A DNA stretch of 64,000 nucleotides. Source: Chloroflexi bacterium HGW-Chloroflexi-10 (lineage in GTDB: Bacteria; Chloroflexota; Anaerolineae; Anaerolineales; Anaerolineaceae). Where the stretch lies: the NCBI GenBank assembly GCA_002840755.1, contig PHBZ01000045.1, positions 1 through 64,000 of the forward strand, written 5' to 3'. The notes under the pieces are model-generated. The model made no database searches, was not told the origin of the DNA, and saw nothing but the letters and a program-made list of their open reading frames with translations. Within the stretch, counting starts at the first letter, position 1; every line of letters starts with the position of its first letter. Positions 43,001 through 50,630 of this stretch are shown here, one piece after another. The translations under genes and the position numbers were made by a program.

Positions 43001-44863
43001 ATGAGCGAACATGTAATGATCAGCATCGGTATGATAGTTATTCTGGGGGTATTAGCGCAATGGGCAGCCTGGCGCTTAAAGCAGCCATCGATTTTACTGC
43101 TACTTTTGTTTGGATTTTTGGCCGGACCAGTCTTTGGAATTCTCAATCCGGACGAAACCCTGGGAGAATTGCTTTTCCCGGCGGTGTCCTTATCGGTAGG
43201 GATTATTTTGTTTGAAGGCGGTCTGAGTTTGCGACTGGAAAATCTGCGCGCCGTACGAGGAACAGTTCGCAACCTGATCAGTTTGGGCGCATTGGTTACC
43301 CTGGCTGTGGCTGCTCCGGCCGCTCATTTTCTTTTGGATATGAGTTGGTCGATGTCTATTCTGTTGGCGTCCATTGTGGTGGTATCCGGTCCAACAGTCG
43401 TTATTCCCTTGCTGCGCTTTATTCGTCCCAACAGTAAACTGGCCGCTATTTTACGTTGGGAGGGTATCCTGATTGACCCGATCGGCGCCACTCTGGCGGT
43501 ATTGGTGTTTGAAGCAATTCGTAGTGAAGGCACTTATACCAATTATCTTCCCAATATGGTTGGCGGCATGTTGATGATGCTTCTGGTTGGTGGTGCACTG
43601 GGGGCGATCGCTGCTTTTATTCTGATTTTTCTTTTTGAGCGGCGATGGGTTCCGAATTACCTTCAAACTCCATTGGCACTGATCACCATGTTGGCAATGT
43701 TTCTCCTATCTAACTCCCTTGTACATGAATCCGGCCTGATGGTAGCAACCGTGATGGGAATTGTGCTGGCAAATCAAAAACGAGTTAATATTAAACATAT
43801 TATTGAGTTTAAAGAGCAATTAGGCGTTTTATTACTCTCTGTATTGTTTATTGTTCTCTCTGCCCGGGTGGATCTGGATGATTTTATCATGATCGGTTGG
43901 GGCGGCCTGGCTTTTTTGGCTGTATTGATATTTATAGCGCGCCCACTGGGAGCATGGCTTTCCAGCCGCGGTAACGGCCTGAATAACAAGGAAGTTTTGT
44001 TTCTGGGGTGGATGGCACCGCGTGGTATTGTGGCTATGTCGGTAGCCTCACTCTTTTCCCTTAACCTGGAACGCGCGGGTATTCCAGGCAGTGAAAAACT
44101 GGTGGCGGTGACCATTTTGGTGGTGGTGGGTACAGTACTGGTCTATTCGCTTACCGCCGGGCCATTAGCACGCCGTCTGGACCTGGTAGCGAAAGATCCG
44201 CAGGGCGTTTTACTGGTGGGCGCCCATCCCGCGGCACGCGCTATGGCCCAAATAATTCAGGAAGCCGGTTTTAAAGTTGTTCTGGTAGATACGCGTGAGT
44301 CCAATGTGATTGAGGCACAGGAAAGCGGGTTGCTGGCAATAAACAATTCCATTTTTTCTGATACCTTGTTGGATCAGCTTCCATTGAGTGACCTGGGCTA
44401 TTTGCTGGCGCTGACACCGGATGACCAGGTTAATTCCATGGCAGCCCTGAGTTTTGAAGAATACTTTGGAAAAAAGCATGTCTACCAATTGAATCCCGAG
44501 AACGGGAATTATTCAAAAAATATACGTCAACGATTACACGCACCCTACCTCTTCCAATGCGAGGTAACCTACGGTTCACTGGATACAGCCATAGCGTATG
44601 GCGGGCAGATCCACATCATGGAATTTAAGAACGCCGCTGAAGTAAATGCCTATCAACTGGGGCACGGGGAAAAAGAAGTTTTACTATTTACTTTCACAAA
44701 AAATGATCTTAGAGTTGCTACGTGCGACACAATCGTAAAATTACAAGCCGGTCACAGCATTATCAGTTTGCAACTTCCTCCAGCACAACCCGGAGAAGCT
44801 TTTTGGGAACACATACATCCCAATTTAAGCCATGAAAGTGAAGTATTGAAGGATATATCATGA
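43001..44863 (+). CDS. CPA1-type Na+/H+ antiporter with RCK domain (620 aa)
   Basis: Residues 1-395 hold twelve or so membrane segments of the Na_H_Exchanger family, with motifs FEGGLSLRLENLR (about 72-84), VVVSGPTVVIPLLRFIRP and HESGLMVATVMGIVLAN. A cytoplasmic part from about 400 contains a Rossmann-like RCK/TrkA-N domain (GVLLVGAHPAARAMAQIIQ, VVLVDTRESNVIEAQESG, SDLGYLLALTPDDQ), which would sense a nucleotide or ion. Such antiporters export Na+ or K+ against protons. AGGAAAG precedes the ATG. Its stop overlaps the ATG of the next gene by four bases, so the 124-residue protein is coupled to it. Confidence 0.92.
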   Translation: MSEHVMISIGMIVILGVLAQWAAWRLKQPSILLLLLFGFLAGPVFGILNPDETLGELLFPAVSLSVGIILFEGGLSLRLENLRAVRGTVRNLISLGALVTLAVAAPAAHFLLDMSWSMSILLASIVVVSGPTVVIPLLRFIRPNSKLAAILRWEGILIDPIGATLAVLVFEAIRSEGTYTNYLPNMVGGMLMMLLVGGALGAIAAFILIFLFERRWVPNYLQTPLALITMLAMFLLSNSLVHESGLMVATVMGIVLANQKRVNIKHIIEFKEQLGVLLLSVLFIVLSARVDLDDFIMIGWGGLAFLAVLIFIARPLGAWLSSRGNGLNNKEVLFLGWMAPRGIVAMSVASLFSLNLERAGIPGSEKLVAVTILVVVGTVLVYSLTAGPLARRLDLVAKDPQGVLLVGAHPAARAMAQIIQEAGFKVVLVDTRESNVIEAQESGLLAINNSIFSDTLLDQLPLSDLGYLLALTPDDQVNSMAALSFEEYFGKKHVYQLNPENGNYSKNIRQRLHAPYLFQCEVTYGSLDTAIAYGGQIHIMEFKNAAEVNAYQLGHGEKEVLLFTFTKNDLRVATCDTIVKLQAGHSIISLQLPPAQPGEAFWEHIHPNLSHESEVLKDIS

Positions 44864-45234
44864 TTGAAAAGGATTTTTCCGATGTCTTTCAAGCGCTGAG
44901 AATGATATTAAATGAAGCAGCCAGCCAAATGCAAGTCAAACAGGATGATCCCGGATTAGTTTACCTTATTGCACCTTATCCGGATATTAAGGGTCGAGAA
45001 CTCTATTTTGGTGGAGCGCAAATCAAGAAAAATTACGTCAGTTTTCACCTGATGCCAGTTTATATGCATCCAGAGCTATTGGACGGAATCTCCCCGCAAC
45101 TACTTAAAAGAATGCAGGGCAAATCCTGTTTCAATTTCACGAAAGTGGATGAAACCCTGTTTGCCGAACTCTCTCAACTCACCCAGCAAAGCCTGAACTG
45201 GTTCAAACAAAACGCCAGGACGTTTGAATACTGA
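44860..45234 (+). CDS. Small cytoplasmic protein, YdhG/DUF1801-like (124 aa)
   Basis: Translation starts inside the antiporter stop (ATGA). The sequence GLVYLIAPYPDIKGRELYFG, YVSFHLMPVYMHPELLDGIS and GKSCFNFTKVDETLFAELSQ resembles the YdhG/DUF1801-like (YjbR/CyaY-superfamily) small proteins, whose function is unknown apart from an iron-donor-like fold in some. No membrane segment. Coupling to the antiporter may mean a regulatory or accessory role; this is inference. Confidence 0.65.
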   Translation: MIEKDFSDVFQALRMILNEAASQMQVKQDDPGLVYLIAPYPDIKGRELYFGGAQIKKNYVSFHLMPVYMHPELLDGISPQLLKRMQGKSCFNFTKVDETLFAELSQLTQQSLNWFKQNARTFEY

Positions 45235-45328
45235 GTAAGAGCAGCGAGATATCCGGTGTTATCCACATTCATGTTTCCCTGATTATTCGCAACTTTTTTA
45301 CCTATTGTTTTTTTAGCATCATCTCAAT

Positions 45329-45405
45329 AATACGGGGTTGGGGGGTGTTTTGGACGGGGAATTCACCCGTCCAAAACACCCTGGCCCCCAATTAATGAAA
45401 AGATA
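45329..45405. repeat. MITE/REP-like element, copy B
   Basis: The best preserved copy: GGGTGTTTTGGACGGG (45343-45358) and its exact complement CCCGTCCAAAACACCC (45366-45381) flank GAATTCA; GGGG/CCCC outside extend the hairpin. It aligns to 8726-8800 over its whole length. It lies 44 bases before the methyltransferase start and could work as a terminator or transcript-stabilising hairpin. Confidence 0.8.
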
Positions 45406-45448
45406 CTTTTTTTAGTATACTTAACACATTCCATTATTGAGGTCTTTT

Positions 45449-46090
45449 ATGCCTGAAAACAACATCTGGAACGAGATTTTTACGCACGATGGCCGAGTCT
45501 TTGAAGAGCCGCACAATGCCATCCCCGGATTTGCCAGCCGCGTGGCACTGAATGACGGTAAACGCATGCTCGATTTGGGCTGCGGCTCGGGGCGGCACAT
45601 TGTTTACCTGGCGCAGCGCGGTTTTGAAGTTTACGGACTGGATGCCGCTCCGCAGGGGCTGGCGTTAACCCGTGAATGGCTGGAGAAGGAAGGGCTCAAT
45701 GCCGAATTGTGTGAACAAAGTATGTTCGCGCCTTTTCCTTACCCGGATGCTTTTTTTGACGGTGTCTTTTCCATACAGGTGATCCACCATGGGTTAGTGG
45801 ATCAAGTGCAGGCGGCCGCCAGCGAATTGCAGCGTGTGCTTAAACCTGGCGGTTTGCTGTTAGTGACCGTACCGCGTGGTCAGAGTGAGCGTTCCAGGGA
45901 GATCAGCAGTGTTGAGGTTGAGCCGCGCACTTATGTTCCCCAGGAGGGTTTCGAAAAAGGCCTGCCGCACCATATTTTCCTCCCGGAAGAACTGCCGGGA
46001 CTGTTTGCAGCATGTGACGTGATTGAGCAGCACGATGATGGCCATAACCACCAGTTGATTCTCGCAGCCAAACGGATAGAGCGTGCATGA
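45449..46090 (+). CDS. Class I SAM-dependent methyltransferase (213 aa)
   Basis: Methyltransferase_11/25-type enzyme. Motif I reads LDLGCGSGRHIVYLAQRG, with the acidic end of strand 2 in VYGLDAAPQGL; FSIQVIHHG is the motif before strand 5, and RVLKPGGLLLVTVPRG is post-motif. The acceptor is unknown. The ATG at 45449 (GAGG upstream) is preferred to the TTG at 45437. It overlaps the following phosphoesterase gene by eight bases, suggesting coupled translation of the two. Confidence 0.9.
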   Translation: MPENNIWNEIFTHDGRVFEEPHNAIPGFASRVALNDGKRMLDLGCGSGRHIVYLAQRGFEVYGLDAAPQGLALTREWLEKEGLNAELCEQSMFAPFPYPDAFFDGVFSIQVIHHGLVDQVQAAASELQRVLKPGGLLLVTVPRGQSERSREISSVEVEPRTYVPQEGFEKGLPHHIFLPEELPGLFAACDVIEQHDDGHNHQLILAAKRIERA

Positions 46091-46787
46091 GTCCCTGCGT
46101 TTTGTAGTGATCAGCGACATGCATGGCAATGCAGTTGCTACGCGTGCTGCGCTCAACTGGATCGATCACTACGGCGCAGATCAGATCATTTGTGCCGGTG
46201 ATGTGGCCAATTTTGGACCGCAGCCGAATGAAGTAATTGCCTTGCTGGCCGAGCGCGACATCCCCTGCGCTCAGGGTAACCATGACTGGAATTTTGCCCA
46301 CGCCGCCGAGGTTTCAGCACCGGATACACCGCGGTTAGAGCAGATTCACGAGATCAATGCCTGGGGATTGGCGCGCCTGAACGAGGCGAGCCGTACATGG
46401 TTGGCCGGGCTGCCTTTTGCGCTTGCCCCTCTGCCTGAACTGCGTGTTGTACATGCCGGGTTTGAGTCCAACAGTCAGATTGTCACTGAAGAAAGTGAAT
46501 TGCAATTTCCTCCTGGTGTGCAAATCGTCATCGCCGGACATTTGCATAAGCCAATAAAACTGCAAAGCAATGGATATATCTGGGCGAATGCCGGCAGCTG
46601 CGGGCGTTCTGCAAGCGGCGACCCACGTATCTCTTTGGCCGTGGTGGAGAGAACCAACGCAGATTGGCAAGTGAACCATGTTTTACTGGATTACGATATA
46701 GAAGCTTCCTTAAAAACTATCCGCGATGCCTGTATGCCTTATGCCGACCGGCTGATAGAAACACAGATAAAGGCTGCCTGGTGGTAA
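46083..46787 (+). CDS. YfcE-like metallophosphoesterase (234 aa)
   Basis: Calcineurin-like fold with the motif series VISDMHGNAVAT (residues 9-20), CAGDVANFGPQPNEV, QGNHDWN and AGHLHKP (about 155). This order and spacing match the MPP_YfcE/DUF2437 group, which hydrolyses phosphodiesters with Mn2+. The GTG at 46083 is the only reasonable start in frame, and it overlaps the methyltransferase stop. No signal peptide. Substrate unknown. It is the last chromosomal-type gene before tRNA-Asp. Confidence 0.9.
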   Translation: MHESLRFVVISDMHGNAVATRAALNWIDHYGADQIICAGDVANFGPQPNEVIALLAERDIPCAQGNHDWNFAHAAEVSAPDTPRLEQIHEINAWGLARLNEASRTWLAGLPFALAPLPELRVVHAGFESNSQIVTEESELQFPPGVQIVIAGHLHKPIKLQSNGYIWANAGSCGRSASGDPRISLAVVERTNADWQVNHVLLDYDIEASLKTIRDACMPYADRLIETQIKAAWW

Positions 46788-46884
46788 AAAAAAGCGAAAT
46801 TTTGTGAAAAACGACGCTTTTTATGCCGTTTTAATAAATTCCCCCTTCCCAAAAAAGAGGAATATGGTAAAATATTATCTCACT

Positions 46885-46957
46885 GGGGGCGTGGTGTAGT
46901 GGCTAACATGCGGCCCTGTCAAGGCCGAGATCGCGGGTTCGAACCCCGTCGCTCCCG
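46885..46957 (+). tRNA. tRNA-Asp (GTC)
   Basis: Complete cloverleaf: acceptor GGGGGCG/CGCTCCC with one G-T pair, D arm, anticodon stem CGGCC/GGCCG with loop CTGTCAA (anticodon GTC), and T stem GCGGG/CCCGT with loop TTCGAAC. Discriminator G at 46957; CCA is not encoded. A TAAAAT-like -10 box lies at 46868-46873. The 3' end is the left limit of the accessory island. Confidence 0.97.
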
Positions 46958-48513
46958 CAGCTACAACAACTCCCTTCCTTACCACGCAGGAAGGGAGTAA
47001 ATGTTATTGTAGGCTGAAATGCAACAATGGCATTACCTCGCACAAAGACTGCTTCAACAATCAAACGAAGCAGTCTTTTTCGTTCGGTTGGTAAGGTTCG
47101 ATTCCATCCAACAAGTGTTTGTCGGATCAAGTTATGTAATGCCATTATAGCATCATTATCAAAAGAACTCAAATCGGCCATATTTGTATCTCTCTTTTGA
47201 GTTTCATTTTCAAAATCTTCTCTTGAGAGCATATTATTCAGGAATAAAAATTTTGCCCGTTCAAATCGTTCCTGGACATCCTGGATAGATTTTTGTATCG
47301 CCTGAATGTTTTCTATTGGGTTCATCTCTTCCAGAATATTTTTTAGAAAACCTACTATTTTATTCTCAATTTCCTCAGCAATTATCATCGATTGCGAGCA
47401 ATCCAACCTCTTCTCAATCTGAGCCACATCCCGATAATATCGTTTTCCTTTTGACCCTGATACACCTCTGAATGAGCTTCCACAAGTTCCACAACGTATC
47501 ATTCCACTTAATGGGTATAACCGGACGGGGCCTTCATTCTGTTCACGTGCATTTTTAGAAAATGTGGACCGAATCGATTGAACCTCATTAAATTGATCCA
47601 TGTCAACCAAGGCTGGATGCTTACCATCGTACAATTCCAATAAATCTTTCCGTCTTCTTTTAGTTCCTTTTTCATCAGTACCGTAATATGCAATTTTACC
47701 TGTATAGAAAATACGCAATAAAATTCCTCTAACAGTATCTTTTGCCAAAGGTCCCGGAGCCAAACGGTTAGGAGTACCCTTCGTCCTGAATTGCAAAACA
47801 TCACCACTCTCAAGATTTATGGGGCATTTATTCAAAAATTCGGCCAATTTTCCATCGGAATATTCACCTGTTGCGTACAATTCAAATGCCATTTTGACAG
47901 CTTGTGATTCTATCGGGTGAGGAATCAGGCCTTTGCCATCACCTTTATTCAGGCTTCCCACTTCAGGGCAATATCCCGGTCCATTTAGATCAGTACAAGA
48001 TAAACATAACCCATTACAATAACCAAAAGGAATACTGCCATTCCACATACCCTCTCTGGCTCGTTGTTGTTTGCCTTTTTTTGTCTCCTGGCGCAAATTA
48101 TCAATATAAATCTCTGCCAACATTCCCAAGACTGTAAGCATCAACTTTCCCCACGGACTGGTGAAATCCAAATGCTCTTGTACCGACGCAAATGCAACCC
48201 CATGGTTATGTAAATCATCTAAGGCAACCAAGAGACCGCCCAGGTGCCTGTAAAAACGGTCAATCTTATCTACGATAACGACATCGAATTTTCCCTGACT
48301 TGCATCCGACATCAATTGTTCCAACGCAGGACGGTGGCTATCTTTCTTCGCTGAGATACCAGCATCACAATAAATTTGAATAACATCCCAGTTTTGCGAT
48401 TGGGCATAATTGTGAATGTGGACTTCCTGAGCATCCAAACTGTGTCCATCAGTTTGTTCTTTTGAGGACACTCGACGATATCCTACAGCTCTTAATCGGA
48501 CTGATTGATTCAT
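46903..48513 (-). CDS. Large serine recombinase, tRNA-Asp-associated integrase (536 aa)
   Basis: N-terminal resolvase domain with catalytic Ser16 in YRRVSSKEQ, and VVIVDKIDRFYRHL (the KIDR arginine motif) near 78-91. A Recombinase domain follows (about 160-290), then a zinc ribbon starting MIRCGTCGSSFRG near 338 and a coiled coil (about 395-440). The last about 20 residues (GSDGVRTRDLGLDRAAC) are the antisense reading of tRNA-Asp, so the ORF end was set by the integration junction. This is the usual layout of integrases of phages and integrative elements. It is divergent from the XRE gene at 48619. Confidence 0.92.
   Translation of the reverse strand: MNQSVRLRAVGYRRVSSKEQTDGHSLDAQEVHIHNYAQSQNWDVIQIYCDAGISAKKDSHRPALEQLMSDASQGKFDVVIVDKIDRFYRHLGGLLVALDDLHNHGVAFASVQEHLDFTSPWGKLMLTVLGMLAEIYIDNLRQETKKGKQQRAREGMWNGSIPFGYCNGLCLSCTDLNGPGYCPEVGSLNKGDGKGLIPHPIESQAVKMAFELYATGEYSDGKLAEFLNKCPINLESGDVLQFRTKGTPNRLAPGPLAKDTVRGILLRIFYTGKIAYYGTDEKGTKRRRKDLLELYDGKHPALVDMDQFNEVQSIRSTFSKNAREQNEGPVRLYPLSGMIRCGTCGSSFRGVSGSKGKRYYRDVAQIEKRLDCSQSMIIAEEIENKIVGFLKNILEEMNPIENIQAIQKSIQDVQERFERAKFLFLNNMLSREDFENETQKRDTNMADLSSFDNDAIMALHNLIRQTLVGWNRTLPTERKRLLRLIVEAVFVRGNAIVAFQPTITFTPFLRGKEGSCCSCGSDGVRTRDLGLDRAAC
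46969..46998. repeat. 11-bp perfect inverted repeat after tRNA-Asp
   Basis: ACTCCCTTCCT (46969-46979) and its complement AGGAAGGGAGT (46988-46998) flank an 8-base loop, 12 bases past the tRNA. It may be the tRNA terminator, or an arm-type binding site of the recombinase encoded across it. It lies inside the last codons of the recombinase ORF. Confidence 0.65.
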
Positions 48514-48618
48514 GTAAACCTCTCAAGATCGCGTATAATGAATTGCATAATTCTTATATAGCATTATCATATCACAAATTACAGCTATACGCATACAAAA
48601 AAATGGAGGTTTAATTCG

Positions 48619-49050
48619 ATGGGTGAGCCAATCGCAAAAATTGTTCGAAAAGCCAGGCACAGCAACTACGATGCAAAACCATTTACAGATCGCATCAAAG
48701 AGCTACTCCAAAAAAAGAATTTGAGTTACCGTGAAGCAGCCTTAGAAGCTGGTCTGGATCATCAAGCAATCCGGAGAATTCTAGCTGGTCACCAACCCTC
48801 CATGACCAATTGCATTTTATTGGCTGATTATTTTGAATTTAACCCGAATGAATTTCTCGAATTAGCAGGCTGGCCTACCTTAAAAGTATTTGAAGTGGAG
48901 ATTATTAAAGGGGAACATCTACCGCAAGAAGCAGTAGATGTAGCTTTAGCTGTGCACAAAATTTCTAATCCCGATATGCGTAAACAAATTGCTGAAGCAA
49001 TTCTTTCCTTGATTAATGTGTATTTTGGCCTGAATAAGCAGAAGCAGTAA
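48619..49050 (+). CDS. XRE-family regulator of the element (143 aa)
   Basis: HTH in residues about 22-75 (FTDRIKELLQKKNLSYREAA, HQAIRRILAGHQPS), with a helical C-terminal half and no peptidase domain. It is divergent from the recombinase with 105 bases between, where AT-rich promoter sequence is present, and GGAGG precedes its start. As in phages and integrative elements, it is likely to repress the recombinase or excision genes. The region 49051-49287 after it shows nothing beyond AT-rich DNA. Confidence 0.88.
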   Translation: MGEPIAKIVRKARHSNYDAKPFTDRIKELLQKKNLSYREAALEAGLDHQAIRRILAGHQPSMTNCILLADYFEFNPNEFLELAGWPTLKVFEVEIIKGEHLPQEAVDVALAVHKISNPDMRKQIAEAILSLINVYFGLNKQKQ

Positions 49051-49287
49051 CTCAATCCTATATTAATTAAGAAAAATAATTGGATTAATCCAAATCTAAA
49101 TTCATCCCAAATTCATTTATCATATTTTTCTAATAAGATAATTAGAGAGTTGAGTTAAGTGTATAAATCCCAACTCCCTAATTATAATTCTTATTAGGCA
49201 CTATGTATTAGCTTTGAGAATTGCGCATAAATTTATTTATAGTATGCAATATATTCTAGAAACCACACTGAAGTTCACGCTCAATTC

Positions 49288-50273
49288 CAGGGCAAACGCA
49301 TCTTACATCTAGACAACTGAAGGAAATCTGGTGATCGCAATTTGCGCGATTAGATGCCTGGCAATTTGAGGCGTGTTTCATCAATTGGGTTAGCGAGGTG
49401 GTCAAGATCACGGGAGGGCAAGTAATTGCTTTAGATGGCAAACTGCCACGTGGGTCACGCGATGGAACGATTGGCAGAGGAGCGATTTACATTGTAAGCG
49501 CATGGGCCACGGAAAACCAGATAGTTTTGGGACAAGTCAAGGTAAACGACAAGTCCAACGAAATTACGGCGATACCCGAATTTTTGTCAAAGTTGGAATT
49601 GAGCGGCTGTATCGTTACGATAGATGCGATTGGTTGTCAAACTGAGATTGTCAAACAAGTTGTAAAAGAAAAAGACGCAGACTATGCCATCGCCTTGAAG
49701 GAAAATCAAGGCAGATTGTATGAAGATGTTGTTCTGCTGTTTAAGGATTTGGAGAAAAGCAATCACACGGCCTACACCTTTGAACATGCCGAAACATCCA
49801 ACCAGGGACATGGTCGAAGAGAAAAACGGGAGTACTGGACAATTTCAGACCCCGATGTGCTGAAATATTTACGTGGCTTTGAAAAATGGGAAAAATTACG
49901 AACGGTTTCTTGCATTCGCTCCTATCGCTATACTGGTGAGCACGAAAGTGTTGAAGATCGCTATCATATTGCCAGTATCACTGGCGCAAAACGCCTTCTA
50001 ACAGTCATCCGATCTCACAGGGGGATCGAAAATCGGCTGCACTGGACTTTGGATATTGCTTTTAACTGGGACCAATGTCGTGTCCGAAAGGATAATGGCC
50101 CGGAAAAATTTGCCATTTTGCGCCATATTGCTTTGAACTTACTCAAATTAGAAAAAACTAGTAAGCACAGTATCAAGGCTAAACGTTTGCAGGCGGGATG
50201 GGAAGATACTTATTTGCTAAAAGTCCTTGCCGGGTTATCTACGCTTGTCTATACCTAAGATGCGTTTACCCTG
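49288..50273 (+). mobile_element. ISAs1-family insertion sequence, internally deleted
   Basis: Terminal inverted repeats CAGGGCAAACGCATCTTA (49288-49305) and TAAGATGCGTTTACCCTG (50256-50273) match at 17 of 18 bases. The 986-base length is several hundred short of a full ISAs1 element, and the transposase N-terminus is deleted. No convincing target duplication flanks the ends, so it may have been rearranged after insertion. Confidence 0.8.
49325..50258 (+). pseudogene. ISAs1 transposase, internal deletion and frameshift
   Basis: The main open frame runs through ITGGQVIALDGKLPRGSRDG (first DDE Asp in ALDGK), a middle Asp in TIDAIGCQ, and SHRGIENRLHWTLDIAFNWD with the last Glu, so the catalytic domain is complete. 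Upstream the same frame gives RLDAWQFEACFINWV, part of the family's N-terminal domain. Before that, in a second frame, NLVIAICAI (49325-49351) belongs to a still more N-terminal part. About 50 or more residues between them are missing. The two parts meet within TTTGCGCGATTA. Inactive unless supplied in trans. Confidence 0.85.
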
Positions 50274-50630
50274 TGTTATTTTGGCGTCAACCATTTCAGG
50301 TTTTGCTCTATTCCATTGTTATCTAGTCTTGTGACAACCGTCTAATAATTATTGACAATAACAATGTAAAGCTGTAATGTTTACTTAATAAGTCATATAT
50401 ACAATACTTCTTCTTGTCACCAAATCAACCATCATTCTCCCTAAACGGATGCAACATTTTCACCTAATCATAGAGAGGGAATACTAGCTGTAAAATTGCT
50501 TCTTTCGCGACGAGAGACAGTTTTCCCTAAAGAACTAAATGATAACAATTAACGAATGCTGTATAAATCATTATTTGCGGGCTTGTGGGTGAGGGCTGAA
50601 TAATCACCTTCTAAACACTTGGAGGATACC
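50274..50630. other. AT-rich leader upstream of the cargo operon
   Basis: About 357 bases without a gene. A TTATTGACAATAA dyad around 50350-50362 includes TTGACA, but no good -10 box follows. It ends in GGAGG before the ATG at 50631. Base composition changes sharply here: 12 G or C in 50341-50400 against 40 in 54121-54180. Confidence 0.6.

Noticed and set aside
50352..50380. TTGACA-17-TAATGT as a cargo promoter
   Set aside because: The -10 box matches only half of the consensus and it is 250 bases from the start codon.
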